Positions 17,840-27,309 of a DNA stretch of 64,000 nucleotides are shown piece after piece (the stretch's first letter is position 1; each line of letters starts with the position of its first letter). The stretch lies in the NCBI RefSeq assembly GCF_039539605.1, contig NZ_BAABDL010000017.1, positions 1 through 64,000 of the forward strand, given 5' to 3'. Below the pieces are notes generated by a model. It saw only the letters and a program-made list of their open reading frames with translations, was not told the DNA's origin and did no database searches. Both the position numbers and the translations under genes were made by a program. The DNA is from Amphibacillus indicireducens (lineage in GTDB: Bacteria; Bacillota; Bacilli; Bacillales; Amphibacillaceae).

Positions 17840-18037
17840 CTATAACACCATCCGTTTAACTTAATTACTTTTGACCTGCACGTTAACTACACTATTTCTA
17901 TAATAAATGATTTTCGCAATTTATAAAAGAGTTAATCTCAATTTTAGCGAATTATTATTACTTTTACTTAAAATTACCTTCACTCAACATTAAATAAGAC
18001 GGATTCAAACAATAAAAAGTTACAAAGTGTCTAGATA

Positions 18038-19321
18038 TTATGATTTTGGTTTTACTTGAAAGACAGCGACATTATCAGCTTTGATCCATTGATTTAAAAA
18101 TTGATTAACCTCTTCTAGCGTAAGTGCTTCTAATGTTGGGATTAACTCATAAAAATCAAAATCAAGCATTTGATAATGCGTCACTTGACTCGCAATATCC
18201 GAGACTCTGTTCATACTTCTCAATAATTGACCAATTGTTTTTCTTTTCATTCGTTCAAAATCGGCTTCTGCCAATTGATAATCTTTAAATGTCGCAAGTT
18301 GCTCCTTGATTTTTTCCGCTAGTTGATCAGGTTGACGTGTATTACCACCAATAATTGAGTAGCAAAATTCTTTTTGTCGTTCAGTTTCGAAACCTAAACC
18401 ACCATCAATCAAATCAAGATCATAAAGTTCTTGGTAATACGTTCCCGATCTCGAGTAAAAATAATCTAACAACATGTCGGCGATCAATTCATCTTTAATA
18501 AATTGTAATCGATCCGTTGCGGGTTGTTCTTTGATCCCAACCATACACTTTGGAACAGCAACCGGCATCTCAATCGCATCATAGTCTTTGTATACTTGCT
18601 CAGGCTCTGTCGGGAAGTGACGCTCGATTGTTGACTGTTGGTCAAAGTTTTTCTCTGCTTGATTTGCTTCAATCATGGCAAACATTTCATTTGGATCAAA
18701 ATTCCCCACAAGTGTTAACACCATATTTGATGGGTGATAAAACGTATGATAACACGTATATAAATCTTCTTTTGTAATCTGCTGGATTGACTCAACTGTT
18801 CCTGCGATGTCAATTCGAACAGGATGATGCTCATACATCGCAGCAAGAACCCCAAAAAAAGCACGCCAATCTGGTTGATCATCATACATTTGAATTTCTT
18901 GAGCGATGATTCCTTTTTCCTTTTCAACCGTTTGATCTGAGAAGTATGGTTCCTGAACAAAATCTAATAATATTTTTGTATTATCAATAATATCAGTAGT
19001 TGACGAGAATAAATAAGCCGTTTTTGTAAATGATGTATATGCATTTGATGATGCACCGTTTTTGGTGAAATACTGAAAAACATCATAGTCTTCTTTTTCA
19101 AATAGTTTATGCTCAAGGAAATGGGCGATTCCATCAGGAACTGTGATCGACTCTGTATTATTAATCGGTACAAACGACTGATCAATCGAACCGTATTGTG
19201 TCGTAAAAATTCCATACGTTTGAGCCATTTCTACTTTAGGAATCAGAATGACCTGTAATCCATTAGGCAAAACTTCTCGGTATACCGTTTCGTTTAATTG
19301 ACTATATTCCGTTTTATTCAT
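18038..19321 (-). CDS. ymfH: YmfH, catalytic M16-type zinc peptidase
   Basis: Insulinase-family (M16B) peptidase of 427 aa. The inverted zinc motif HFLEH is intact at 67-71, with a downstream glutamate in the EKGIIAQEIQMYDD helix, so this is the active partner. It overlaps ymfF by 8 nt and the two probably form a heterodimer like other bacterial M16B pairs; related pairs take part in peptide processing. No signal peptide is visible, so it acts inside the cell. In B. subtilis ymfI, ymfJ and ymfK lie between this gene and rodZ; here none does. Confidence 0.92.
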   Translation of the reverse strand: MNKTEYSQLNETVYREVLPNGLQVILIPKVEMAQTYGIFTTQYGSIDQSFVPINNTESITVPDGIAHFLEHKLFEKEDYDVFQYFTKNGASSNAYTSFTKTAYLFSSTTDIIDNTKILLDFVQEPYFSDQTVEKEKGIIAQEIQMYDDQPDWRAFFGVLAAMYEHHPVRIDIAGTVESIQQITKEDLYTCYHTFYHPSNMVLTLVGNFDPNEMFAMIEANQAEKNFDQQSTIERHFPTEPEQVYKDYDAIEMPVAVPKCMVGIKEQPATDRLQFIKDELIADMLLDYFYSRSGTYYQELYDLDLIDGGLGFETERQKEFCYSIIGGNTRQPDQLAEKIKEQLATFKDYQLAEADFERMKRKTIGQLLRSMNRVSDIASQVTHYQMLDFDFYELIPTLEALTLEEVNQFLNQWIKADNVAVFQVKPKS

Positions 19322-20600
19322 TACTTTGACCTCCAGTTGCAGTTAAGAAGTAAATCGTATCGAGTTCTAATTTATTAGCAACTTGAACAATTGATTCTTT
19401 AGTTACTTGGTCAATTGCCTCAATGAACTCCGCGACAGATCGGTTTGATTGACCGACTCTTTGATTGTAAATCACTTCGATCATCCCAAATGGATCATCG
19501 AGGGTCTCTTTATATTGGTTGATAATCTGCCGTTTTGCTTCATCAATCTGTTCATCTGAAAAATCCCCCACCTGCATTGCTTTCACTTGATCAAGAATGA
19601 TTGTTTTTGCTTTTTCAAAGTCTGCTGGCGCAATTCCACTATAAATAAATAGCAGTCCTTTATGACTCTCAAATTGTGATGAAGCATAATAAGCTAAACT
19701 GTTTTTTTCACGGACATTAACAAAGAGTTTGGAGCTTGGGAAACCACCAAATATTCCATTAAAAACTTGAAGTGCGGGGTAATCTGGGTCTTGATAACGG
19801 ATATGCGTCCGGTAGCCTAGATGTAGTTTTCCTTGTTGGATCGACTGTTCTTCAATGATTTGTTTAGCTTCCTGTACATCGCGATCTTCAGTAATGATCT
19901 GTTCTTTTTGATGATTATTTTCTTGACGATCAAACAAATTACCAACTAACTGCTCAACATCAACTGATTCAAAATCACCCATCACATAAAGATCAAGCGT
20001 GTCATCTGACAGTATTTCTTGATAATATTTCGCTAAGTTCTCTGCTGTAATTGACTCAATATCTTCTGGATAACCATGAATATGAATTTGATACGGCTCG
20101 TCTTTACACATTTCATCGACTAAGCGAATATTAGCGTAGTGAAGTTTATCATCTGCAATTGATGCAATTTTTTGTTTTAAGGTCTGCTTCTCTTTCGTAA
20201 CAATCTTAGGATCAAACTGATTATCCACTTGTTTCGGTTTAAATAATGTATCACTAAAGAAACTGAGACCACGCTTTAAGATGTTCTCATCTGTTGATAA
20301 ATACGTTTGATTAGCGAGGGTCATCCGCGCTGTTAAAATGTGTTGCTCACCTTTTTTTGTACCATCGATTGAAAAGGTTGCCCCATACAAGTTGTCTAAA
20401 GCGCGACGAAATTCATTTGCTGTTGGATACTGTGCTGTTCCTTGTTGCAAGACAAACGGTAATAGTGCGCGTTTAGTGATTGTATCGCGTGACAATACCG
20501 ACCTAAATTTCGCAGTAAAGTGAATCGTTTTAAATTTTTTATGATCAACTATATGTAACGTATAGCCTTGTTTTTCAACTGTTCTAACGTTTAAATCCAT
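19314..20600 (-). CDS. ymfF: YmfF, non-catalytic M16-family partner
   Basis: M16-family protein of 428 aa with the fold of its neighbour but without the HxxEH motif: the equivalent helix reads ALLPFVLQQGTAQYP. The C-terminal half keeps the family features (LGYRTHIRYQDPDYPALQVFNGIFGG, VREKNSLAYYA with the R...Y substrate-binding pair). This is the usual design in which one subunit supplies zinc and the other the R/Y pair. It is first of a two-gene unit with ymfH behind an operator-like promoter region. Confidence 0.9.
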   Translation of the reverse strand: MDLNVRTVEKQGYTLHIVDHKKFKTIHFTAKFRSVLSRDTITKRALLPFVLQQGTAQYPTANEFRRALDNLYGATFSIDGTKKGEQHILTARMTLANQTYLSTDENILKRGLSFFSDTLFKPKQVDNQFDPKIVTKEKQTLKQKIASIADDKLHYANIRLVDEMCKDEPYQIHIHGYPEDIESITAENLAKYYQEILSDDTLDLYVMGDFESVDVEQLVGNLFDRQENNHQKEQIITEDRDVQEAKQIIEEQSIQQGKLHLGYRTHIRYQDPDYPALQVFNGIFGGFPSSKLFVNVREKNSLAYYASSQFESHKGLLFIYSGIAPADFEKAKTIILDQVKAMQVGDFSDEQIDEAKRQIINQYKETLDDPFGMIEVIYNQRVGQSNRSVAEFIEAIDQVTKESIVQVANKLELDTIYFLTATGGQSNE

Positions 20601-20685
20601 CTAATAAAACCTCCTAATAAAGTATCGAGAATCAAATTTTGAATGATACGAATTATCCTTTATTGTATCCAGAATCTATCCCTTC

Positions 20686-20724
20686 ATTATAGTTTACCTC
20701 ATTATCAGCAAGGTAACAATTACC
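20686..20724 (-). promoter_or_regulatory. ymfF promoter -10 with GGTAA half-site array
   Basis: A consensus TATAAT (minus strand, 20686-20691) lies about 85 nt before ymfF without a good -35. Just upstream are three GGTAA half-sites in alternating orientation at 20694-20698, 20712-20716 and 20720-20724, forming a palindrome GGTAA-ttg-TTACC plus one more arm. Alternating arms next to a -10 suggest a regulator; the GntR-type protein encoded directly upstream is the obvious candidate, by inference only. Confidence 0.4.
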
Positions 20725-20760
20725 ACAATTCATTTCAATCAAATATAATCTTTTCAAAGT

Positions 20761-20788
20761 AAAAAACCGCCTGTTTAGGCGGTTTTTA
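20761..20788 (-). terminator. Terminator after the GntR regulator gene
   Basis: Stem CCGCCT/AGGCGG (20767-20772/20777-20782), A-rich on one side and T-rich on the other, so it could work in both directions. Confidence 0.88.
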
Positions 20789-20793
20789 AGAGT

Positions 20794-21513
20794 TTACATT
20801 CTTTTTCTAACGACGTGAAATTGAAATGCATCACTTCTGAAATAATTCTCAGAATATAAAATTGGCTCATCATCTTTTGTATAATGCATTTGTCTAAGCA
20901 ATAATAACGATTGATCAGGGCCACAATTTAAAATAGCTGATATTGTATCATGATAACCAATCGGCTCAACATAAGCATGCGCATATTCAATCGTTTTACC
21001 TGTATAAGAATGAATTAAATTAAAGATAGAGTCCTGTTGATGAATATGACCAATTGGAACAATTTCATTATCAACTTTATCAATACAATAAACAACCGGT
21101 TCTCCGTCAGCTGTTCTAACTCGCTCAACACGAGCAATTAATCTTAGATCTGCATAGTTAAAATTGTTAAAATCACTTTTTGTCGGCTCAACAATCTCCG
21201 CTGCAACAAATTGTGTACCAGGAACTTTACCAGCTTTTTTAATCATTTCTGAAACACTACCCAATTCTTCAATACCAGAAGAATAGATTGGCTTTGGATT
21301 AACAAATACGCCAACACCTAATCGTCTTGTCACAAGACGTTCTTCAACAAGCTGATCGACAATTGATCGCATCATTTCTTGTGAAACCTGATATATCTTA
21401 GCAAATTCATAAAGAGGCTGTATTTTTTCATTCGCTAAATAGACACCACGTTCGATGTCATGTCGAACTTGATTCAAAGCTTCCTTAAATTCACTATTAT
21501 CATCTATCCCCAT
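20794..21513 (-). CDS. ymfC: GntR/HutC-family transcription regulator (YmfC-like)
   Basis: A winged-helix GntR domain (about 5-75; LANEKIQPLYEFAKIYQVSQEMMRS, then RLVTRRLGVGVFV) is followed by a UTRA ligand domain (about 95-239; LIARVERVRTADGEPVVYC, LYSENYFRSDAFQFHV). UTRA domains sense small ligands, often sugars or amino-acid derivatives; the ligand here cannot be read. ATG 21513 has a well-spaced GGGGGA; the TTG six bases earlier does not. The location next to spoIIIE and the ymf peptidases matches B. subtilis ymfC. Confidence 0.85.
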   Translation of the reverse strand: MGIDDNSEFKEALNQVRHDIERGVYLANEKIQPLYEFAKIYQVSQEMMRSIVDQLVEERLVTRRLGVGVFVNPKPIYSSGIEELGSVSEMIKKAGKVPGTQFVAAEIVEPTKSDFNNFNYADLRLIARVERVRTADGEPVVYCIDKVDNEIVPIGHIHQQDSIFNLIHSYTGKTIEYAHAYVEPIGYHDTISAILNCGPDQSLLLLRQMHYTKDDEPILYSENYFRSDAFQFHVVRKRM

Positions 21514-21630
21514 TGACAATCCCCCAGTAAGTATTCGTAAATCTGATTACTAAACAATATAACATTTAATCATTAATAAATAAACAACATTTACGACAAA
21601 GTTCTGATTCCTTCGATAAATTATCCAAAT

Positions 21631-23886
21631 CTATTGTTCTGGATACTCTGTAATAAGTACTTTTCTCGGTTTAGAGCCTTCATAAGGGCCTACAATGCCA
21701 CGGTCTTCCATCATGTCAATTAATCTTGCTGCTCGTGTATAACCAATTCGAAAACGACGTTGAAGCATTGATACACTCGCTCGTTGCATTTCAATAATCA
21801 TTTCTACCGCTTCATCAAATAACTCATCATCAGGCTCTTCTTGTGTTTCAGGAATCTCATCAGGGATCATTTCCTCTTGATACTTTGCTTTTTGCTGGGT
21901 AATACAATGGTCAACAATTTTTTCAACCTCATGATCTGATAAAAATGCCCCCTGAATTCGAACAGGTTTTGACAAGCCGACAGGTAAAAACAACATATCT
22001 CCTCGTCCTAAAAGCTTGTCGGCCCCTCCCATATCAAGGATTGTGCGCGAATCGGTCTGTGAAGAGACACTAAATGCGATTCGTGAAGGAATATTCGCTT
22101 TAATCACACCAGTAATGACATCAACAGATGGTCGCTGTGTAGCAATGATTAAATGAATCCCAGCTGCACGTGCCATTTGGGCTAATCTCGTAATCGAATC
22201 TTCAACTTCTTTTGATGCAACCATCATTAAATCTGCTAATTCATCAATTAAAACAACAATATAAGGTAACAACGGTTGTTGATCCTCTGTAGTTGCTGTC
22301 TCATTGTACTCCTTGACAAAATTATTATAGCCCTCAATATTTCGATTACCTGTATCTGAAAATAAATCATAACGGCGTTCCATTTCAGCAACAACCTTTT
22401 GTAATGCTTGGGCTGCTTTTTTAGGATCTGTAACAACTGGTGCTAATAAATGGGGAATTCCATTATAAATATTGAGTTCAACTTTTTTGGGATCAATCAT
22501 CATCATTTTTACTTCATGTGGTTTAGCACGCATTAAAATACTTGTAATAATCCCATTAATACAGACACTTTTTCCACTCCCTGTCGCACCTGCGATCAGC
22601 AAATGGGGCATTTTATTTAATTCAGCAATAATTGCATCTCCTGAAATATCACGACCTAAAACAAATGATAATTTAGAACCATCTTGATCCTTCAATGTTT
22701 CAAAAACTTCATACATTGTGACCATTGATATCTCTTGGTTCGGAACTTCAATCCCTACAGCAGATTTTCCAGGGATCGGTGCTTCAATCCGAATATCCTT
22801 GGCAGCTAAAGCTAAAGCAATATCATCATGCAAACTGACAATTTTGCTCACCTTCACCCCTGCCGCAGGATAAACTTCATACTTGGTCACTGCAGGACCA
22901 ATGTGCACTTTAGCGACTTTTGCTTTGACACCAAAGCTCTCAAAGGTTGATTCAAGCTTACGCACTGTTTGTTGAATCCCTTTACGATCTTGTTGATGCT
23001 TCTTATTTTTCGGTTGATCCAACAATTGAATCGCAGGCAGTTCATAAGACTGATTTTCCAGTTCTGTCATCGCTGTTACTTCCAACGTTTCCATTTCTGG
23101 TTCTATCTCTTGATTGCTCGCTTCTGGTTGACTTGGTTCGATCTCATTATCTGCTTGCTCAGAATAGGCAACTTCAGTGAATGCGGCAATAACTGGCCCC
23201 TCTTCCTCTTCAGCTTCTTGGCTCTGATCCTGAATGGCTAATGTCGGTTTAATTTTAGCTTGCTCTTTCTTTGGTTCTTTCTTGCGTTTTTTACGCGATT
23301 TATGCCATGTTTTGAACTGTTTTATTCGTTTGCTAAAAATTTTATCAAGTGATAAATCGAGTAGAAATACTGTTCCATTTAGCAACATAAATACCGCTAA
23401 GAAGATTGCACCTGTTGTTGAGAATAAGACATATGTAAAGGCATAGAGCAATGCACCAATCATTCCACCACCTAGTAAGCTCGCTGATGAAGTACCTTTA
23501 ATAAAATCGAGATAGTTTCTCCAAGTTGTTCGGATAATTGAGCTACCTTCAACCGATAAGTAATGATTGTATTGATCAATGTGGCTAATCAATAAAATTC
23601 CAATAAAAACAATGAATAAACCGAGTGTCCTGCGGGTAACGATTTTTGGCATTTTTCGTTTAATCATTAGATAGATTCCTATGACTAGTAGGGCAAGTGA
23701 AGCACCCATATACCAAAAACCAAATAAAAACCGTAAGCTATTTTCCAACCATGATGTAATCAGACCATCACTAATTGAACCTGCACCACTGCCGAATATA
23801 GCGATCAGGACAAATAAAATTCCATATAATTCGTATTTAAATGATTGACTCAGTTTTAATTTTTTCTTCTTTCTTTTCCTTGCCAT
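21631..23886 (-). CDS. spoIIIE: DNA translocase SpoIIIE/FtsK
   Basis: Septal ATPase that pumps the chromosome into the forespore and clears DNA from division septa. Four to five hydrophobic segments occupy about 20-180, a charged low-complexity linker about 190-300, then the RecA-like motor with Walker A GATGSGKS (433-440) and Walker B VVLIDELAD (about 544-552), and a C-terminal winged-helix gamma domain (about 690-751) that reads orientation sequences. I start at ATG 23886 (751 aa), preceded by AAGGAG; the frame from 23910 only adds unsupported residues. In B. subtilis rnjB and tepA separate it from dapA; here dapA is the direct neighbour. Confidence 0.96.
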   Translation of the reverse strand: MARKRKKKKLKLSQSFKYELYGILFVLIAIFGSGAGSISDGLITSWLENSLRFLFGFWYMGASLALLVIGIYLMIKRKMPKIVTRRTLGLFIVFIGILLISHIDQYNHYLSVEGSSIIRTTWRNYLDFIKGTSSASLLGGGMIGALLYAFTYVLFSTTGAIFLAVFMLLNGTVFLLDLSLDKIFSKRIKQFKTWHKSRKKRKKEPKKEQAKIKPTLAIQDQSQEAEEEEGPVIAAFTEVAYSEQADNEIEPSQPEASNQEIEPEMETLEVTAMTELENQSYELPAIQLLDQPKNKKHQQDRKGIQQTVRKLESTFESFGVKAKVAKVHIGPAVTKYEVYPAAGVKVSKIVSLHDDIALALAAKDIRIEAPIPGKSAVGIEVPNQEISMVTMYEVFETLKDQDGSKLSFVLGRDISGDAIIAELNKMPHLLIAGATGSGKSVCINGIITSILMRAKPHEVKMMMIDPKKVELNIYNGIPHLLAPVVTDPKKAAQALQKVVAEMERRYDLFSDTGNRNIEGYNNFVKEYNETATTEDQQPLLPYIVVLIDELADLMMVASKEVEDSITRLAQMARAAGIHLIIATQRPSVDVITGVIKANIPSRIAFSVSSQTDSRTILDMGGADKLLGRGDMLFLPVGLSKPVRIQGAFLSDHEVEKIVDHCITQQKAKYQEEMIPDEIPETQEEPDDELFDEAVEMIIEMQRASVSMLQRRFRIGYTRAARLIDMMEDRGIVGPYEGSKPRKVLITEYPEQ

Positions 23887-23985
23887 ATAAAATCTCCTTA
23901 CCTGTCCCAAATAATGATCTAATTATAACATACAATAACTGTGTGTATGTGATTAAATAGCGTTTCGATATTTGTTAGTAAAGCG

Positions 23986-24018
23986 AAAAAGTACAATACC
24001 AAGTTGATATTGTACTTT
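23986..24018 (-). terminator. Terminator after dapA
   Basis: Minus strand AAAGTACAATA/TATTGTACTTT (24008-24018/23988-23998), an 11-bp perfect stem followed by TT and a CGC. It ends the asd-dapG-dapA unit. Confidence 0.75.
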
Positions 24019-24040
24019 CTTCAATTTCCTATTATGTGGC

Positions 24041-24904
24041 TTATTTGAGTAAGTCCCTGATCAATTGTTCTTCTACCTCATTGACATTGACAAGGGGTAA
24101 CCGCACACTTCCGACATCCATACCTTTCATCCGTAGTGCTGCTTTTACTGGTGCTGGCGATGGTGCCATAAATAAGCCTCGCATGATTGGTAATAATTTG
24201 CGATGAATAACTGCTGCACCTTTTACATCACCAAGCTCAAATTTCGCAAGCATTTCTTTCAGTTCATTGCCCACAATATGTGAAGAAACAGAAACAACTC
24301 CTGTTCCACCAATCGCTTTAATTGGTAATGTTAGACTATCATCCCCACTATAAACAGAAAAGTGATCAGCTGTTTCCTCAATAATTTTCGATAATGCATC
24401 TAGATTTCCACTCGAATCTTTTAGTGAAACAATATTGTCAATTTTTGATAAAGAAATAATCGTATCAACTTGTAAATCAACCATCGTTCGACCGGGAATA
24501 TTGTATAACATAATCGGTAAATTTGTTGCTTCAGCGATTGCAGCGTAATGTTGATAGAGCCCATCTTGATTCGGTTTGTTGTAATAAGGCGACACAAGTA
24601 ATAACCCATCAACCCCGATCGCTTCTGCTTCTTTTGATAATTGAATGGATTCTGCCGTATTATTAGATCCTGTTCCAGCAATAACCGGATATTTTCCACC
24701 AGCAACTTTCACCGCGTATTTAAATAAATCAATTTTTTCTTGATAAGTTAATGTAGGTGATTCACCAGTTGTTCCAGCAACGATAATCGCATCTGAGCCA
24801 TTGCTGATTAAATCATTCATTAACTCCGTTACCATCGGATAATTAATTTGATTATTCTCATCAAAGGGCGTTACCATTGCTGTTATAATTTGACCAAAAT
24901 TCAT
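24041..24904 (-). CDS. dapA: 4-hydroxy-tetrahydrodipicolinate synthase DapA
   Basis: Condenses aspartate semialdehyde with pyruvate, the branch point to diaminopimelate, lysine and dipicolinate. A TIM barrel of 287 aa with the Schiff-base lysine in VSLKDSSG (about 163), the tyrosine of MLYNIPGRT (about 135) and the N-terminal TTGESPTL motif. It ends the asd-dapG-dapA operon, next to the dipicolinate synthase genes that consume its product in the mother cell. GGAGGG precedes ATG. Confidence 0.97.
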   Translation of the reverse strand: MNFGQIITAMVTPFDENNQINYPMVTELMNDLISNGSDAIIVAGTTGESPTLTYQEKIDLFKYAVKVAGGKYPVIAGTGSNNTAESIQLSKEAEAIGVDGLLLVSPYYNKPNQDGLYQHYAAIAEATNLPIMLYNIPGRTMVDLQVDTIISLSKIDNIVSLKDSSGNLDALSKIIEETADHFSVYSGDDSLTLPIKAIGGTGVVSVSSHIVGNELKEMLAKFELGDVKGAAVIHRKLLPIMRGLFMAPSPAPVKAALRMKGMDVGSVRLPLVNVNEVEEQLIRDLLK

Positions 24905-24934
24905 CTACATTGCCCTCCTTTAGTTATTCATATA

Positions 24935-26149
24935 TTATTCATTGAGGTCAAAAGCTTGATGAAGGACATTTATTGCTGTAACAAGGTCTGTTTCATTAAT
25001 TAGTACCCAGATAGTTGTATGACTATCTGCAGATTGTAAAATTTCAATACCTGCACTAACTAAGCTTTGAACCATTTTTGCCGTAACTCCTGGTACACCA
25101 GTCATTCCAGCACCAACAATCGAGACTTTTGCACAATTATGAATTAACGTTGGCTGATACCCCAACTCAAGTAGTAATTGTTCTGCTTTTTCACTTAACA
25201 ATTCAGGTACAGTGTACATCACACCAGAAGGAAAAATATTAATAAAATCAACCGAAATACTGGCTGCTGCCATTGCCTCAAAAATTTGTGCATGAAGCAA
25301 GCCCGACGGCTCATCAGCAACGATTTTTATTTGAGTAATATTAGCCATATGTGCGATCCCTGTAATTAAACGATCAGGAATTTCAATTCCTTTTTCATCA
25401 TCTAATGGACCCGTAACAATTGTACCAATTTGATTTGATTTATTCGATCGAACTCGAATCGGAACTTTCGCTTGCATGGCAATTTCAACTGCTCGTGGGT
25501 GAACAACTTTAGCACCTTGATAAGCTAAATTACAAATATCAGTATAGCTAGCCACCTCAAGTGTCCGAGCATCTTTAACCATTCTAGGGTCAGCAGTCAT
25601 AATTCCATTCACATCGGTAAAAATATCAATGAACTTTGCATTAAGTGCAACTCCCAAAGCGGCTGCTGATGTGTCACTACCACCACGCCCCAATGTTGTT
25701 GTTTCCTGATTAAGCGTTTGTCCTTGAAAACCTGCTACAACGACGACATCATTAACAAGTAACTCAGCCTTTAATCGGTCTGTTTCCATCGATTTGATCT
25801 TCGCCGATGTAAAATCTTCTGTTGTCACAAATCCAGCTTGGGCGCCTGTTAAAGCCGTTGCAGTAACAGCATGTTGTTTAAGCTCATTAGATAAAACGAT
25901 CGCTGAAATAATTTCTCCACATGACATGAGTAAATCCTGTTCACGCTTTGATTGTTTACCATTTGGATAATTAATCAGCGCTAAAAGAGCGTCCGTTGCA
26001 TATGGATCTGGTGCGCGTCCAATCGCTGAGACAACGACGACGACTTTATAACCTTCTCGTAATGATGCTTGAATGTGCTTAATTGCATACTCACGAGATC
26101 CCACATCTTTTAACGATGTCCCTCCAAATTTTTGTACTAAAATATCCAT
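24935..26149 (-). CDS. dapG: Aspartokinase I DapG
   Basis: Phosphorylates aspartate, committing it to the lysine/threonine/methionine pathways. The kinase core has VQKFGGTSL at the N-terminus, VVSAIGR, and the GRGGSDTSA nucleotide motif (about 155-165); two ACT domains follow (about 260-404). B. subtilis DapG is the isozyme inhibited by meso-diaminopimelate, fitting its operon with asd and dapA. The second of two adjacent ATGs is better spaced from GGGGTGA and matches the family N-terminus; the first (26152) is possible. Confidence 0.95.
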   Translation of the reverse strand: MDILVQKFGGTSLKDVGSREYAIKHIQASLREGYKVVVVVSAIGRAPDPYATDALLALINYPNGKQSKREQDLLMSCGEIISAIVLSNELKQHAVTATALTGAQAGFVTTEDFTSAKIKSMETDRLKAELLVNDVVVVAGFQGQTLNQETTTLGRGGSDTSAAALGVALNAKFIDIFTDVNGIMTADPRMVKDARTLEVASYTDICNLAYQGAKVVHPRAVEIAMQAKVPIRVRSNKSNQIGTIVTGPLDDEKGIEIPDRLITGIAHMANITQIKIVADEPSGLLHAQIFEAMAAASISVDFINIFPSGVMYTVPELLSEKAEQLLLELGYQPTLIHNCAKVSIVGAGMTGVPGVTAKMVQSLVSAGIEILQSADSHTTIWVLINETDLVTAINVLHQAFDLNE

Positions 26150-26164
26150 CATTTCACCCCAAGA

Positions 26165-27208
26165 TTAGAGCCAATTATTTTTAACGAGTGATTCAGCGAT
26201 TTGGACTGAATTCCAAGCAGCTCCTTTTAACAAGTTATCTGAAACAACCCATAAATGTATGCCTAATGGATTATCTAAATCTTTTCTCACACGACCAACA
26301 AATACGTCTGTTTGACCTGCCGCATCTAATGGTGTCGGATATTCTTGTGTCTCAATATTATCTTTTAACACGATTCCTGGTGCACTGTTTAAGACATCGT
26401 GAATATCTTTTACTGAAACATCTTTTTCAACCTCGAGATAGACACTTTCAGCATGTGAAGTGAAAAATGGTAGACGTACACACGTTGCTGCTACTGATAG
26501 ATCATCACGATTCATAATTTTTTTCGTCTCATTGATCATTTTCATTTCCTCAAATGTGTAGCCATTCTCCTGAAAGAGATCAATTTGTGGTAATGCATTA
26601 AAAGCAATTGGATAATGGTTTGGCTCGCTTTTTACAGGGAGCAACTTAGCATCGACATCTTCTCCATTTAAAAAAGCTTGGGCTTGATCTTTTAATTCTT
26701 CAACTGCTTGGGCACCTGCTCCTGAAACTGCCTGATACGTAGAGACAATGACTCGTTTTAGTCCGAATTTTTCTTCAATCGGCTTTAAAGTTGCAACCAT
26801 TTGAATCGTTGAACAGTTAGGATTAGCGATAATGCCTTGATGTTTTTTGATATCCGCTTCATTCACTTCTGGAACAACAAGTGGTACATTTTCATCCATT
26901 CGATAAGCGCTTGTATTATCAACGACGACTGCGCCACGTTTAATCGCTTCTGGTGCTAATTGTTTAGAAATCGAACCACCTGCTGAAAAGAGTGCTATAT
27001 CAACCCCTTCAAAACTTTCAGGTTTAGCTTCTTCAACGACGATTATTTCATCCTTAAACTTAATCTTTGTTCCTGCTGAACGTGGTGACGACAGTAATTT
27101 TAATTGATCAATTGGAAAGTTTTTTGCTTCTAAAGTTTCTAATATTTTTTGTCCCACAGCCCCTGTTGCACCTAATAGTGCGACATTATATCTTTTTGTC
27201 TTTGACAT
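26165..27208 (-). CDS. asd: Aspartate-semialdehyde dehydrogenase
   Basis: NADPH-dependent reduction of aspartyl phosphate to aspartate semialdehyde, the substrate of DapA. Seen: Rossmann motif LLGATGAVGQKIL, the catalytic cysteine in NPNCSTIQM (about 130), QAVSGAG and the RLPFFTSHAESVYLE segment. I use ATG 27208 (347 aa), behind GGAGAGGGG and a run of seven Ts; the frame from 27232 extends through the ribosome site itself. The Shine-Dalgarno lies in the 3' arm of an inverted repeat (see 27215-27280). Confidence 0.97.
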   Translation of the reverse strand: MSKTKRYNVALLGATGAVGQKILETLEAKNFPIDQLKLLSSPRSAGTKIKFKDEIIVVEEAKPESFEGVDIALFSAGGSISKQLAPEAIKRGAVVVDNTSAYRMDENVPLVVPEVNEADIKKHQGIIANPNCSTIQMVATLKPIEEKFGLKRVIVSTYQAVSGAGAQAVEELKDQAQAFLNGEDVDAKLLPVKSEPNHYPIAFNALPQIDLFQENGYTFEEMKMINETKKIMNRDDLSVAATCVRLPFFTSHAESVYLEVEKDVSVKDIHDVLNSAPGIVLKDNIETQEYPTPLDAAGQTDVFVGRVRKDLDNPLGIHLWVVSDNLLKGAAWNSVQIAESLVKNNWL

Positions 27209-27214
27209 AAAAAA

Positions 27215-27280
27215 ACCCCTCTCCACAAGCATAATTAATATATTTATCTATTTTAACATATTCTAATAGTAAAGAGGGGT
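27215..27280 (-). promoter_or_regulatory. Inverted repeat covering the asd ribosome site
   Basis: On the minus strand ACCCCTCT (27273-27280) is complementary to AGAGGGGT (27215-27222), with about 50 nt of AT-rich loop. The 3' arm is the asd Shine-Dalgarno and is followed by seven Ts directly before ATG. It may act as a terminator of the spoVF transcript, as a structure masking the asd ribosome site, or both. Confidence 0.45.
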
Positions 27281-27309
27281 ATGTTTAGTGGATTTTAATA
27301 AAAAACTGC

